Below are positions 54,001-63,161 of a DNA stretch of 64,000 nucleotides, in pieces (the first letter of the stretch is position 1; every line of letters begins with the position of its first letter). The translations under genes were made by a program, and so were the position numbers. The notes under the pieces are model-generated. The model saw nothing but the letters and a program-made list of their open reading frames with translations. It did no database searches and was not told the DNA's origin. The DNA is from Paenibacillaceae bacterium (lineage in GTDB: Bacteria > Bacillota > Bacilli > Paenibacillales > CANHGK01), in assembly GCA_947460235.1 (NCBI GenBank), contig CANHGK010000007.1, positions 1-64,000 on the forward strand, written 5' to 3'.

Positions 54001-54670
54001 GGTTGCAAACTTGCATTACACATTGGATGGAATTACGTGGACAACGCTACCTGGATTAGAAATGATAAAATCTGAGTTTGCGGATTATTACAAGAAAACG
54101 ATAACCATCGGGAGTGCCAAAAACGCACAAGTAGCATTCAATAATGGTAAAAGTGTTTGGAATAGTAATGGAAATAAAAACTATCTGATTTCAGAAGGAG
54201 TCTGGACTGTAAATAATGAGAACCAATTGTTGGCAGGAACTCCGGTTCCAGCAGTTGGTGTAACGACTTCTCCCAATACGATAGCAACACCATTGCCAAC
54301 GCCAATTGTAGTAACGGAAACACCGCTACCAACGTCAAGCATTACTCCGGTAACAACGACAACACCAGTTCCAGCGCAAGTGGTTGTAACCTTAAAAGTG
54401 AATTATGATACACAAGGTTTGGGCGATATTTGGTGTTATTTCAGAAATGAAGTCGGGGCATGGTCCAACACAAAAATGACGATGGATTCAGGAAACAATT
54501 GGACGATCTCTGAATTGTTAACACCTGGTTTGACGTATCAATATAAATATTTTAAGCTAATTGGTACGGATAAAGCATGGGAATCAATTGATTCGAAAAA
54601 TCATGTACTCATTCCTACTACGGCAAATATTCAAACACAAATAGACACATGGGGATTAAACTTAAAATAA
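51017..54670 (+). CDS. Secreted non-catalytic multi-domain starch-binding protein (CBM25/FN3)
   Basis: This 1217-aa protein has a signal peptide (about 1-30, VLSMILIMTSVFPAFGFAA) and no recognisable catalytic domain. Modules in order: two diverged CBM25-like domains (about 38-225), a Pro/Thr linker, four FN3 domains (about 276-650), a CBM25 (about 650-745, AAFNNGDGIWDNNNYKNYSF), a linker, an FN3 (about 770-860), two CBM25 (about 862-1060, HYRLEGSNQWTIQPGIPM and LHYTLDGITWTTLPGLEM), a Pro/Thr linker, and a terminal domain with CBM20/26-like text (DIWCYFRNEVGAWSNTKM). It may act as a starch-binding scaffold or adhesin. ATG 51017 sits 13 bases after AGAGGGG, so an in-frame CTG at 51011 is a possible alternative start. 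Confidence 0.88.
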   Translation: MRHTKIWMMIKIVLSMILIMTSVFPAFGFAATVTSGQASSITLWVKWDVNATYLHYRLPTQSWAKSSVLPLMNTTIPGFKGATIQLGRLKNAEIIVTNSKAIPNYKKSTRYTLNGGTYTISKKGFVKGMPINHKAIVFFPDNEFNQTYLQYKIEGSSWISYPGKIMAPSTIPGYLTKTISMGEAKSLLVRINDGTLVNGGDTEAVYQMTDSVYTILNGKIIPGAPNDTEPPVISPIVVPTNTPMPVATITPVVSSGNNSINTATPISTPTPVPTAYVDVTAPTIPSNVQLSILASGAVGITWNLSTDLSGIDAYIIYRNDVKQQVVSGNSFVDKGFSPNNTYIYKVQAIDKANNLSSLSEGVKYQAPADISPPTAPLLNLTSSSETKVSIGWTASEDNYGVAVYEVYRDGIKVAESKDLVFSESGLAPKQSVKYSIRSVDVAGNRSLFSNEIIAVTPEDKEPPTAPTSLTAIGRSDNSITVLWGQATDNVQVKLYEVLRNNVVVNTTTSTFFTDKGLKPNEVYQYNVKAIDSSGNRSLKAVELLTSTTDDKVAPTAPTVTQLLSKNDSAVKIGWNPGSDNNVVSGYQIFRNGKQISVVGSVNNFEDTSVSSGTEYTYTVRSVDASGNVSADSVVLKVTTDLPVTIYYKSTGTTYVSYGYVSSGTTASQWTVSPGVKLDESEYIGYKKIDIKLGSYSSIQAAFNNGDGIWDNNNYKNYSFTKGLYTIVDKVIVTGKPVASLRPTTTPVVTSTPLATGTPYVKPSSSPNGTDTEKPSVPLNLKVLNRTATTIQFGWSASSDNVEVTKYDVYENGVFVASVSAGIQLIKQINLSPDSIYAYSVVAIDKAGNRSAASATLTTSTTNQMVSVFYNTSITQPMFHYRLEGSNQWTIQPGIPMNQTNLKDWFKVDIDLAAAQNVAEAAFYVGMGSLPWDNNGNKNYRFEPGTWSVSKGVMTKGTPAGYATLTPLPTATPTISPLTTPVIAKQATVYYYSNESVANLHYTLDGITWTTLPGLEMIKSEFADYYKKTITIGSAKNAQVAFNNGKSVWNSNGNKNYLISEGVWTVNNENQLLAGTPVPAVGVTTSPNTIATPLPTPIVVTETPLPTSSITPVTTTTPVPAQVVVTLKVNYDTQGLGDIWCYFRNEVGAWSNTKMTMDSGNNWTISELLTPGLTYQYKYFKLIGTDKAWESIDSKNHVLIPTTANIQTQIDTWGLNLK

Positions 54671-54673
54671 AAA

Positions 54674-54700
54674 AACCTGTTGCGGAATTCTCAACAGGTT
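54674..54700 (-). terminator. Terminator for the leftward ytpI homologue
   Basis: AACCTGTTG, loop, CAACAGGTT; read leftward it ends in a run of T, read rightward it does not. Confidence 0.75.
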
Positions 54701-54701
54701 G

Positions 54702-54738
54702 GGGACTGACTCCATGACTTGAGACAGAGGTCAGTCCC
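54702..54738. repeat. REP/MITE-like palindrome GGGACTGAC...GTCAGTCCC
   Basis: A perfect 9-bp inverted repeat with a 19-base loop lies between two terminator hairpins and is not explained by either gene. The motif resembles GGGACTGACCCC-type palindromes associated with REP elements in other bacteria, but only one copy is seen in this window. Confidence 0.5.
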
Positions 54739-54741
54739 TTG

Positions 54742-54776
54742 GCCGTCCGGTTTAATCCCGGGCGGTTTAATTTTTC
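54742..54776 (+). terminator. Probable terminator of the starch-binding protein gene
   Basis: CCGTCCGG and CCGGGCGG (one G-U pair) form a GC-rich stem followed by TTTAATTTTT. Confidence 0.6.
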
Positions 54777-54845
54777 AAAAAAACAGAACATATATTCGTA
54801 TTCACTATTCAAATTAAGTATTATTTTAGGTATAATCAAATTGCA

Positions 54846-55148
54846 TTATTTATTTGTTTCTTTCCAATTTTTAAATCCAGCAAATAAATTGTATCCGCCG
54901 AGCAATACGCAGATGCCTACGAAAATATAGCGTGGTGTGGAGATGATAGGCGCACTTAATTGGATGCCTGCAATGCCCAGCATTAGTGCACCCATAGACA
55001 TATTTAGTTTGCCATGAACGTGTCGGTTCCGTTCGGAGTTCTGGGCACCGTGTCTGGATTGAATACTGAATCGGATGGATAAGATCATTGCGCCGATTAC
55101 GACAATGAAAAGAATGATTTGAATGATAAATTCGATATTGATTTGCAT
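54846..55148 (-). CDS. YtpI family membrane protein
   Basis: This is a 100-aa membrane protein of unknown function, matching B. subtilis YtpI in length and layout: an N-terminal helix (IEFIIQIILFIVVIGAMIL), a short basic loop (SRHGAQNSERNRHVHGKLN), then two further helices (LMLGIAGIQLSAPII and FVGICVLLGGYNLFAGFKNW). The track start at 55301 is wrong. ATG 55148 has a textbook AAAGGAGGTC at 7 bases, giving the family length. In B. subtilis ytpI lies close to dnaE, as here, which supports the call. It is divergent from dnaE, with about 90 bases between the starts. Confidence 0.85.
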   Translation of the reverse strand: MQINIEFIIQIILFIVVIGAMILSIRFSIQSRHGAQNSERNRHVHGKLNMSMGALMLGIAGIQLSAPIISTPRYIFVGICVLLGGYNLFAGFKNWKETNK

Positions 55149-55240
55149 TTTTTCGACCTCCTTTTGGAGAAATTGTAACAGTCTTTTTATGGAATGTCGA
55201 TTTTTAGCCGAGATATGATCATCATTGGGGAGGTTTTGAA

Positions 55241-58200
55241 GTGAGGACATTTGTTCATTTGCATGTTCATAGTGAATACAGTCTTTTGGATGGTGTTGCA
55301 CGAATTCAAGATCTCGTCAAAACAGCGAAACAACATCAAATGTCAGCGATTGCACTGACCGATCACGGTGTCATGTATGGTGCAATCTCTTTTTATCGTA
55401 CATGTATAGATCACGGTATTAAACCGATTATTGGATGTGAATTTTATATAACGAGTGGTGAACTGTCAGATCGTTCCAAACCTGAACTTGGATTAAATCA
55501 TATTACGATTTTAGCAATGAATGATATTGGTTATCGTAATTTATTAAAGTTGAATTCGATTGCTCATTTGGATGGATTTTATTATAAACCACGAATTGAT
55601 GAACTTACATTATTTGAACATAATGCGGGGTTAATTGTACTTAGCGGATGCTTAAAAGGCATTATTCCGCAATTGTTGTTGCAACATCGATGGGATGAGG
55701 CGGAAGCTACAGCAATTCGGTATCGCGACCAATTTGGTGATCGGTTTTATTTAGAGATTCAGGATCATGGATTGGCATCGCAACAAAGAATACGACCATA
55801 TTTAATTGAGTTGGCAAACAAATGTAATATTCTAATGGTAGCCACGAACGATGTGCACTATATTACTAAGGAAGATGCGGAAATACAGGACATATGTTTA
55901 TGTATTGCAACGGGGAAGACTGTAGATCAAGTGGATCGGTTTCGTATTGAAGGTGATCAGCTATATTTTAGGTCAACGACCGAAATGAACGAATTGTTTT
56001 ATGATATTCCTCAAGCAGTCGATGAAAGCGTGCGAATTGCAGAGCGCTGTAATTTAACAATTGAATTCGGTAAATTCCAAATGCCTTCATTTCCGTCCAA
56101 TGATCGCGATTCTCTGCTTATGTTGCGGGACCTTTGCGATCAAAGTATGTTGACTATCTTTTCGAAGCGAATTGACGATTCGGACCGACGATTGCAAATG
56201 ACACAAAGACTTGAATATGAATTAGAAATGATTCATCGAATGGGGTATACAGATTATTTTTTAATTGTATGGGATTTTATGCGGTTCGCAAAATCGCAAG
56301 GGATTCGTACTGGACCTGGACGTGGCTCTTCTGCAGGTAGTTTTGTTGCCTATTTATTAGGGATTACACAAGTGAATCCTCTTGATTACGGATTAATATT
56401 TGAGCGTTTTTTGAATCCTGCTCGTGTTTCAATGCCAGATATCGATATCGATTTTCCAGACGATCGACGTGATGAGGTCATACAATATGTTAAGCTACGC
56501 TACGGGGAAGATCGTGTAGCGCAAATTATTACCTTTGGAACGATGGCAGCAAAAGCAGCAATTCGCGATGTAGGTCGTGCGATGGGATTACCTTTTTATG
56601 AGGTCGATCAATTGGCAAAGTCAATCCCGAATCAAGTTGGAATAACATTAACAGAAGCTGAATTGGAATCAGAATTGATGCGTGGGTTGCTATCCAAAAA
56701 TGAATCGATGCGTAAACTAATGAGTATTGCCAAACGAGTTGAAGGTTTGCCGCGTCATGTCTCTACACACGCTGCTGGGATTGTCATCGCACCACGTCCA
56801 TTAACTGAACTTGTACCTTTGCAGGAGGGCCATTCTGGGATGGCAATGACACAATATGCAATGGAACAGTTAGAATCCGTAGGATTATTAAAGATGGATT
56901 TTCTAGGGTTACGGACATTAACGATTATCGATCGGACCGTTGCTTTGTTGCGTGCTTCTGGGTATGAACAGCAATTATTTCCGCCCGATGACCTAATGAA
57001 CGATCCTATTACGTTTCAAAGCTTATGTAAAGGCGAATCTAGTGGCGTTTTTCAACTTGAATCCAAGGGGATGCGAAACGTATTGAAGGAGTTAAAACCA
57101 AGTTGTTTTAACGACTTGATTGCGATTTTAGCGTTGTATCGACCAGGACCTATGGAATTTATCCCGGAGTATATTGCTTGTAAGCATGGACGCCAAGACA
57201 TTCGCTTACCACACCACTTGCTTGGGCCAATATTAAATGATACCTATGGAATTATTGTTTACCAAGAGCAAATTATGCGTATTGCTTCTGAGATGGCTGG
57301 TTTTACGCTCGCGGAAGCGGATTTGCTACGTAGGGCGATATCAAAGAAAAAGAAAGAAATACTCGATGAGCAACGCGAAAAATTCGTTTCTGGTTGTTTG
57401 AAAGGTGGATTCACTCTAGCTGAATCGGATCAGGTGTACGATCTGATTGTACGGTTTGCAGATTACGGATTTCCAAGGGCACATGCTGCGGCTTATGCAG
57501 TGCTTGCATATCAGACAGCATACTTAAAAGCACATTTTACACTCGAATTTATGGCATCAACGATCTCATCTTCAATGTCCCAACAAAATAAAGTTTCTGA
57601 ATATGTGGATTCTGCACGTCAATTGGGCATACAAATTTTAATGCCGGATATAAATAAAAGCGAGTCTGGATTTAGCGTTTCTAGGCAGGAAAATGGGATT
57701 CGGTTTGGGTTGTTGGCAATTAAAAATGTAGGTATTTATGCAACACAGGCGATTTTGAAAGAACGCAAAAAGAAATCATTTATGCACTTACGTGATTTTT
57801 GCAGACGCGTGGATTTACGTGTTGTCACGAAGCGAGTGGTAGAATCATTGATTCAAAGTGGAGCTACTTCGTCGTTACAAGGTACGCGCAAAGAGCAATT
57901 GGCAATGTTGGATGACCTCATGGAAGAGTCCATCCGTTGGCGCAAAGATCGTGAAATGTTACAGTTAGATCTATTTGATTTTCATGAGCAAGATACTGCA
58001 CCAACGGCAATCCGAACGATGATTAAAGATAGCATTTGGGAAGTGCTTGCCTGGGAAAATGAGTTGTTAGGAATGGCTGTTAGTGCACACCCAATGGATG
58101 AATATCAAGATGAATTAACGAAGTTAACGATAGATCCAATTGTTCTTTTGGATGAAATGAAAGATGGTCACGAAATTTGGACGACTGGCGTTGTGATTGA

Positions 58201-58714
58201 CCTTCAGAAAATAATGACAAAGAAAAAGCTTCCGATGGCTTTTGCGAGTATTTCGGACCGAACAAGTGACATTGAGTTATTACTTTTCCCGAACGTTTGG
58301 CGCAAAGTTCAAGAATGGATGTCTTCACAAAGAAGAGTTGCAGTTCGTGGAACATTACAATTTCAAGACGAAAAGAAACAAATATTAGTCGAAGAAATTC
58401 TGAATTTGGACGATACAACTGCTTGGTCAATCCTGCGTTCCAAAACACGAAAGGAATCATTATCTAATGATTTGGTTCTGTTCATCCGAATTTCAAAATG
58501 GAATAAAAATGAATCTAAAATGATAAAATTAAACGAAATATTACAGAAATATCCAGGAAATACACCAGTTTGTTTATTCTATGATGAGACGAAACAAGTC
58601 GTACATCTTGGAGAACATTGTAAAATCAAACCGAACTTTTCCATGGAAAAAGAAATCAAACATTTATTAGGGCAAGATTCTTATAAAATTAAATCAGTCC
58701 ATCAAAAATTTTGA
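55241..58714 (+). CDS. dnaE: DNA polymerase III alpha subunit DnaE
   Basis: This replicative polymerase extends RNA primers, mainly on the lagging strand in Bacilli. It is 1157 aa. The PHP domain comes first (HLHVHSEYSLLDG, ALTDHGVMYG). The polymerase palm and catalytic aspartates are in MPDIDIDFPDDRRDEV (about residue 400), with GPGRGSSAGSFVAYLLG before it. Further blocks are FGTMAAKAAIRDVGR, PRHVSTHAAGIVIA, YRPGPMEFIPEYI and FNKSHAAAYA-like PRAHAAAYAVLAYQTAYLK. A C-terminal OB domain is in MAFASISDRTSDIELLLFP. The start is GTG with GGGGAGG 7 bases upstream. The accD gene follows. Confidence 0.97.
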   Translation: MRTFVHLHVHSEYSLLDGVARIQDLVKTAKQHQMSAIALTDHGVMYGAISFYRTCIDHGIKPIIGCEFYITSGELSDRSKPELGLNHITILAMNDIGYRNLLKLNSIAHLDGFYYKPRIDELTLFEHNAGLIVLSGCLKGIIPQLLLQHRWDEAEATAIRYRDQFGDRFYLEIQDHGLASQQRIRPYLIELANKCNILMVATNDVHYITKEDAEIQDICLCIATGKTVDQVDRFRIEGDQLYFRSTTEMNELFYDIPQAVDESVRIAERCNLTIEFGKFQMPSFPSNDRDSLLMLRDLCDQSMLTIFSKRIDDSDRRLQMTQRLEYELEMIHRMGYTDYFLIVWDFMRFAKSQGIRTGPGRGSSAGSFVAYLLGITQVNPLDYGLIFERFLNPARVSMPDIDIDFPDDRRDEVIQYVKLRYGEDRVAQIITFGTMAAKAAIRDVGRAMGLPFYEVDQLAKSIPNQVGITLTEAELESELMRGLLSKNESMRKLMSIAKRVEGLPRHVSTHAAGIVIAPRPLTELVPLQEGHSGMAMTQYAMEQLESVGLLKMDFLGLRTLTIIDRTVALLRASGYEQQLFPPDDLMNDPITFQSLCKGESSGVFQLESKGMRNVLKELKPSCFNDLIAILALYRPGPMEFIPEYIACKHGRQDIRLPHHLLGPILNDTYGIIVYQEQIMRIASEMAGFTLAEADLLRRAISKKKKEILDEQREKFVSGCLKGGFTLAESDQVYDLIVRFADYGFPRAHAAAYAVLAYQTAYLKAHFTLEFMASTISSSMSQQNKVSEYVDSARQLGIQILMPDINKSESGFSVSRQENGIRFGLLAIKNVGIYATQAILKERKKKSFMHLRDFCRRVDLRVVTKRVVESLIQSGATSSLQGTRKEQLAMLDDLMEESIRWRKDREMLQLDLFDFHEQDTAPTAIRTMIKDSIWEVLAWENELLGMAVSAHPMDEYQDELTKLTIDPIVLLDEMKDGHEIWTTGVVIDLQKIMTKKKLPMAFASISDRTSDIELLLFPNVWRKVQEWMSSQRRVAVRGTLQFQDEKKQILVEEILNLDDTTAWSILRSKTRKESLSNDLVLFIRISKWNKNESKMIKLNEILQKYPGNTPVCLFYDETKQVVHLGEHCKIKPNFSMEKEIKHLLGQDSYKIKSVHQKF

Positions 58715-58730
58715 TCCTCTTTGAAATTGG

Positions 58731-58760
58731 TTGCGTGCAATTTAAACCCTATGATATTAT
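58731..58760 (+). promoter_or_regulatory. Putative promoter of accDA-pyk
   Basis: TTGCGT and TATTAT are separated by 18 bases, about 105 bases upstream of accD. The leader to accD holds no obvious known riboswitch. Confidence 0.45.
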
Positions 58761-58865
58761 GGTTTGGATGAACAGCGGGTTATACTGCAGGCTCCTTACT
58801 TAATATAGATTTCATGCTTGTCATGCGTCTCAGGTGTCGTCGGATGGACCGGATTGGAGGATTTT

Positions 58866-59801
58866 GTGACTGTATTTGATCAACTGTTTCCAAGAAAGAA
58901 AGTGTACATCAATATTCCTGCGGAGCGTCGCACGCCAACGGTGAAGCCGATTGCTTCCGTAGAAGAATCATTAGATGAAGTCGTACAATCGCCGAAAGAA
59001 TTGCCGAACAATTTGATTTATAAATGTCCTCGTTGTACGAAACAATACTTCACCAAAGAGTTTGAGAAGAATGAAAAGGTTTGTCCAGCTTGTAATTTCC
59101 ATGGACGTTTGAATGCGATCGAGCGTATTCAAATTACACTTGATGAGGGTACATTTGAAGAATATCAAGCAGATATGGTAAGTGTGGACCCTCTGAATTT
59201 TCCGGGCTATAAAGAGAAGTATGCAAAACATCAATTGAATACTGGTTTCCGGGACGCGATTATTACGGGTCAAGGTGAAATTACAGGAAATCCAGTGATC
59301 ATTGCCGCAATGAGTTTTGAATTTTTTGGTGGGAGTATGGGCTCCGTCGTCGGTGAGAAAATTGCTTACGCGATTGAACAAGCAATCCATAGTAAACACC
59401 CGTTAATTATTTTCTCTACATCTGGCGGTGCTCGGATGGAAGAAAGTATTCTAAGCTTGATGCAAATGGCAAAAACAAGTGCTTTACTTTCTCAACTGGC
59501 TGAAGAGCGTGGGTTATTTATTTCCGTATTAACAGATCCGACGCTTGGCGGTGTTAGTGCGAGTTTTGCGATGCTCGGAGATGTAAATATTGCTGAACCT
59601 GGTGCAATAGTTGGATTTACTGGACGTCGTGTCATCGAACAGACGATTCGTCAAAAGTTGCCGGATAATTTCCAAACATCAGAATTTAACTTGAAGCATG
59701 GTCAATTAGACATGGTTGTACATCGTCAAGAATTAAAATCAGTATTAGGTAATTTGCTCGATATGCATCGAGTCACACCATCTGTTGTGGAGGGATTCTG
59801 A
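58866..59801 (+). CDS. accD: Acetyl-CoA carboxylase carboxyltransferase subunit beta AccD
   Basis: This is the beta subunit of the carboxyltransferase that moves CO2 from biotin to acetyl-CoA to make malonyl-CoA for fatty acid synthesis. The N-terminal zinc ribbon [11 protein letters not shown]...VCPACNFHG is intact (four Cys). Crotonase-fold motifs include [24 protein letters not shown] and [24 protein letters not shown]. The start is GTG 58866 (TVFDQLF...) behind GGAGG, not the track ATG at 58818 inside the leader, giving 311 aa. It overlaps accA by one base (TGATG), so the subunits are translated in step. Confidence 0.97.
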   Translation: MTVFDQLFPRKKVYINIPAERRTPTVKPIASVEESLDEVVQSPKELPNNLIYKCPRCTKQYFTKEFEKNEKVCPACNFHGRLNAIERIQITLDEGTFEEYQADMVSVDPLNFPGYKEKYAKHQLNTGFRDAIITGQGEITGNPVIIAAMSFEFFGGSMGSVVGEKIAYAIEQAIHSKHPLIIFSTSGGARMEESILSLMQMAKTSALLSQLAEERGLFISVLTDPTLGGVSASFAMLGDVNIAEPGAIVGFTGRRVIEQTIRQKLPDNFQTSEFNLKHGQLDMVVHRQELKSVLGNLLDMHRVTPSVVEGF

Positions 59802-60832
59802 TGGCAGGAGAAGCTTCATTCGAGCAACCGTTAGTTCAACTTCGAACAAAAATCGAAGAGACGAAGAAGTTTTCAGCGGCGCAAAAAGTAGATATGAGTG
59901 ATATGATTTCCAAGTTGGAGCAGGAATATACAACTATAGAGCAATCAATCTACGAAAATCTAAAGCCTTCAGAAAAAATGCAATTAGCGAGACATGCTCA
60001 ACGTCCTACGACGCTTGAATATATTGCTGAAATTTTCACAGATTTTATAGAACTCCATGGTGATCGTTCTTATGGCGATGATTTAGCCATTGTCGGAGGA
60101 ATTGCGAAGTTGAACGGCTTGCCGGTCACGGTTGTCGGACATCAAAAAGGTAAGGATACAAAAGATAATATAGCCCGCAATTTTGGAATGCCTCATCCTG
60201 AAGGATTCCGAAAAGCATTGCGATTAATGCAACAAGCGGACAAATTTTCGAGACCGATCATTACTTTTATTGATACACCAGGTGCATTTCCAGGTAGTGC
60301 TGCAGAAGAACGCGGACAAGGGGAAGCAATTGCACGGAATTTACGCGAAATGGCTTCATTCGGAGTTCCAATCATTTGCATCGTTATTGGTGAAGGTGGA
60401 AGTGGTGGTGCGTTGGCACTGGGCGTTGGAAATCGCGTATTAATGCTTGAGCACTCGATTTATTCTGTAAGTTCACCTGAAGCTGCGGCTTCGATCTTAT
60501 GGAAAGATGCCACCCAAGCTCACCGTGCAGCCGAGGCGATGCGCATTACATCGAAAGATATGTTAGAATTAGGTGTAGTCGATCAAATCATTGTTGAACC
60601 GCTGGGTGGATCACATCGCGATACAACACTTCAGGCTCAATTCATGAAAGATGCCATTATCTCTAACTTAAAAGAAATGTTGCCAATGACTCCGCATCAA
60701 TTAAAAATGGATCGTTGTGCGAAATTCCGACGAATTGGTCAGTTTATGATGATTGGATCTCCAAATGACAATGCCGTTTCCTCATCTACTACAAATGCTA
60801 AATTGCAACAAAATGGGTTAAAAGTAAACTAA
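59801..60832 (+). CDS. accA: Acetyl-CoA carboxylase carboxyltransferase subunit alpha AccA
   Basis: This is the alpha subunit of the same carboxyltransferase, 343 aa. N-terminal helices ([18 protein letters not shown]) precede the catalytic fold with [73 protein letters not shown] and [17 protein letters not shown]. The ATG shares its A with the accD stop codon. The C-terminal tail of about 25 residues is polar and variable. In B. subtilis pfkA would follow; here pyk comes next, with no phosphofructokinase gene between. Confidence 0.97.
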   Translation: MAGEASFEQPLVQLRTKIEETKKFSAAQKVDMSDMISKLEQEYTTIEQSIYENLKPSEKMQLARHAQRPTTLEYIAEIFTDFIELHGDRSYGDDLAIVGGIAKLNGLPVTVVGHQKGKDTKDNIARNFGMPHPEGFRKALRLMQQADKFSRPIITFIDTPGAFPGSAAEERGQGEAIARNLREMASFGVPIICIVIGEGGSGGALALGVGNRVLMLEHSIYSVSSPEAAASILWKDATQAHRAAEAMRITSKDMLELGVVDQIIVEPLGGSHRDTTLQAQFMKDAIISNLKEMLPMTPHQLKMDRCAKFRRIGQFMMIGSPNDNAVSSSTTNAKLQQNGLKVN

Positions 60833-60852
60833 TAAAATATAAACACTATGGT

Positions 60853-60877
60853 CCGGCCTTCCCCATTGGATGGCCGG
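60853..60877. other. GC-rich hairpin in the pyk leader
   Basis: CCGGCC and GGCCGG with a 13-base loop lie between accA and the pyk ribosome binding site. There is no T run, so it is not a terminator. It may only separate the two reading frames. Confidence 0.4.
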
Positions 60878-60901
60878 TTCGCATGGGTAGGAGGAGCAAG
60901 T

Positions 60902-62656
60902 ATGCGTAAGACAAAAATCGTTTGCACTATTGGTCCATCGAGTGAATCCTTGGAAAATATCAAGAAATTAATGCTCGCTGGAATGAATGTAGCGCGATTA
61001 AACTTTTCACATGGTGATTTTGAAGAGCACGGTGCACGTATTCTCAATTTGAAACAAGCACGAGAAGAATTGAATTTACCGGTTGCCATTTTATTGGACA
61101 CGAAAGGTCCAGAAATTCGCACAGGTAAATTAAGCGTTGATTCCGTTGAACTGGTTCAAGGAGATCAATTAATTTTGACAACGCAAGAAATTCTTGGTGA
61201 TGCTACGCGAATGCATATCACATATGATAAATTGCCCCAAGATGTTACAATTGGCGATACCATTTTAATCGATGATGGTTTAATCGGTTTGACAGTTGAT
61301 CGTGTTGAGGGAACTGAGATTTTCACTACGATCAAAAATGGTGGTACCGTGAAAAGTAAAAAAGGTGTAAATGTTCCTGGCGTTAAAATTACGTTACCTG
61401 GTATTACTGAAAAAGACCGTGCGGATATTGTTTTTGGTATTGAACAAGGGATCGATTTTATTGCTGCTTCTTTCGTGCGTAAAGCTCATGACGTAATGGA
61501 TATCCGTGAATTACTTGAGAAACATAATGCAACAAAGATTCAAATTATCTCTAAAATTGAGAATCAAGAGGGTGTCGATAATCTTGATTCAATTCTCGAA
61601 GTTTCGGATGGATTGATGGTTGCTCGTGGAGATTTGGGCGTTGAGATTCCAGCGGAAGATGTTCCAATTGTTCAAAAATTAATGATTCAAAAGGGCAATA
61701 AAGCAGGTAAACCAGTCATTACAGCTACTCAAATGTTGGATTCTATGCAACGCAATCCACGTCCAACGCGTGCGGAAGCAAGCGACGTTGCGAATGCCAT
61801 TTTTGATGGTACAGATGCAATTATGTTGTCTGGCGAAACTGCTGCAGGAAAATATCCAATTGAATCCGTTGAGACGATGGCTCGGATTGCAGTAAAGGCA
61901 GAATCTTCCTTGCAATATCGTGAAATTTTTGAACGGACAAGCCATGAGCGCCAAGTAACCATTACAGAAGCAATTAGCCAATCGGTTGCGAATATTGCTT
62001 TGGACTTAGATGCAAAAGCGATTATTACAGCGACAGAATCTGGTTTTACCGCTCGTATGGTTTCAAAATATCGTCCTAAATCACCAATCATTGCCGTAAC
62101 TCCTGATAAGGGTAATTTGCGTCGGATGAACTTGGTATGGGGATTAATTCCACTTCATTGCGACATGGTTTCTACAACGGATGAAATGCTAGAAACTGCT
62201 GTTGAAACCGCAATGAAAACAGGTCGTTTGAATGTAGGGGATACAGTTGTCATCACTGCGGGTGTACCTGTTGGTCGCTCAGGAACGACGAATCTTGTGA
62301 AAGTCCACACGATTGGCGAATTGATCGCACGTGGTCAAGGAATCGGAAGTTTACGTGCAAAAGGCATTGTTGTTTCAGGTTCAACACCGCAAGAGGTTGA
62401 ATCCAACATGATTGATGGTGCAATTTTGGTTGCTCCTGCAACAGATAAAGAATGGATGCCATTAATCAAACGTGCTTCAGCATTAATCACGGAGCAAGGT
62501 GGAATTACTTCACATGCAGCGGTTATTGGTGTTAGTCTTGGCATTCCAGTCATTGTTGGTGTTGAGAAGGCATTGCAAAAGCTTGTTAGTGGCTCTGATG
62601 TTACGGTGTATTCTGAAGCCGGTTTAATTTATTCCGGTAAGGCGAAGGTCATCTAA
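60902..62656 (+). CDS. pyk: Pyruvate kinase with C-terminal PEP-utiliser-like domain
   Basis: This enzyme makes pyruvate and ATP from PEP and ADP, the last step of glycolysis. It is 584 aa. N-terminal [14 protein letters not shown], substrate and metal motifs [21 protein letters not shown] and [26 protein letters not shown] are intact. The extra C-terminal ~110 residues carry the phosphohistidine swivelling domain ([24 protein letters not shown]) typical of Bacilli enzymes. ATG 60902 with AGGAGGAG is correct; the track start at 60848 adds a spurious leader. It overlaps the thioesterase gene by one base (TAATG). It sits directly after accDA, without pfkA. Confidence 0.97.
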   Translation: MRKTKIVCTIGPSSESLENIKKLMLAGMNVARLNFSHGDFEEHGARILNLKQAREELNLPVAILLDTKGPEIRTGKLSVDSVELVQGDQLILTTQEILGDATRMHITYDKLPQDVTIGDTILIDDGLIGLTVDRVEGTEIFTTIKNGGTVKSKKGVNVPGVKITLPGITEKDRADIVFGIEQGIDFIAASFVRKAHDVMDIRELLEKHNATKIQIISKIENQEGVDNLDSILEVSDGLMVARGDLGVEIPAEDVPIVQKLMIQKGNKAGKPVITATQMLDSMQRNPRPTRAEASDVANAIFDGTDAIMLSGETAAGKYPIESVETMARIAVKAESSLQYREIFERTSHERQVTITEAISQSVANIALDLDAKAIITATESGFTARMVSKYRPKSPIIAVTPDKGNLRRMNLVWGLIPLHCDMVSTTDEMLETAVETAMKTGRLNVGDTVVITAGVPVGRSGTTNLVKVHTIGELIARGQGIGSLRAKGIVVSGSTPQEVESNMIDGAILVAPATDKEWMPLIKRASALITEQGGITSHAAVIGVSLGIPVIVGVEKALQKLVSGSDVTVYSEAGLIYSGKAKVI

Positions 62657-63093
62657 TGCCATCTCTTTGGCAACAATTTAAGATTAGAGTTCGTTATCAA
62701 GAAACAGATCAAATGGGTGTTGTTTACCATACAAATTATTTGAATTGGTTTGAATGGGGACGAACGGAGTGGATTCGAACGTTTGGTCTTAGTTATAAAC
62801 AATTCGAAGAGGCTGGACTATTACTTCCTGTAATAGAGGCATCCATCAAGTATCATGCTGCTGCAGCATATGATCAGGAATTGATTATCCGTACAAGAGT
62901 TGAGAGCGTTCAGCCGATGACGATAAAATTCAACTCTGAAATTGTTGATGCGATGAATCTAGATCAAAAAATTGCTTCAGGTTGGACCGAACACGTATGG
63001 ATGAATACTTCCAAGAAGGTGCTTCGATTGGATCGGAATTCACCTGACTGGTATGAGCTACTTAAATCTACGATCGTGAATGCTAATGAATAA
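62656..63093 (+). CDS. YbgC/FadM-like acyl-CoA thioesterase (hotdog fold)
   Basis: This is a 145-aa hotdog-fold thioesterase of the YbgC/4-hydroxybenzoyl-CoA thioesterase group. The catalytic Asp is in the signature VRYQETDQMGVVYHTNYLNWFEWGRTEW, near the N terminus. The long central helix and the strands VIEASIKYHAAAAYDQELIIRTRV fit the fold. It probably hydrolyses an acyl-CoA or acyl-ACP, but the substrate is not known. The ATG uses the last base of the pyk stop codon, so it is translated from the same message. A very strong terminator follows, ending the accD-accA-pyk-thioesterase unit. Confidence 0.88.
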   Translation: MPSLWQQFKIRVRYQETDQMGVVYHTNYLNWFEWGRTEWIRTFGLSYKQFEEAGLLLPVIEASIKYHAAAAYDQELIIRTRVESVQPMTIKFNSEIVDAMNLDQKIASGWTEHVWMNTSKKVLRLDRNSPDWYELLKSTIVNANE

Positions 63094-63096
63094 AAT

Positions 63097-63146
63097 AAGG
63101 GATGTATTTAACGGTTAGTTCAAACCGTTAAATACATCCCTTTTTG
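63097..63146. terminator. Terminator of the accDA-pyk operon and the facing EAL gene
   Basis: AAGGGATGTATTTAACGGTT and AACCGTTAAATACATCCCTT form a perfect 20-bp stem with a 6-base loop, followed by T residues on the + strand and preceded by A-rich sequence. It is likely bidirectional. Confidence 0.92.
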
Positions 63147-63161
63147 TTTCGATTAATTCAG

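Noticed and set aside
58971-59399. 142-aa minus-strand ORF inside accD
   Set aside because: Shadow of a highly conserved housekeeping gene.
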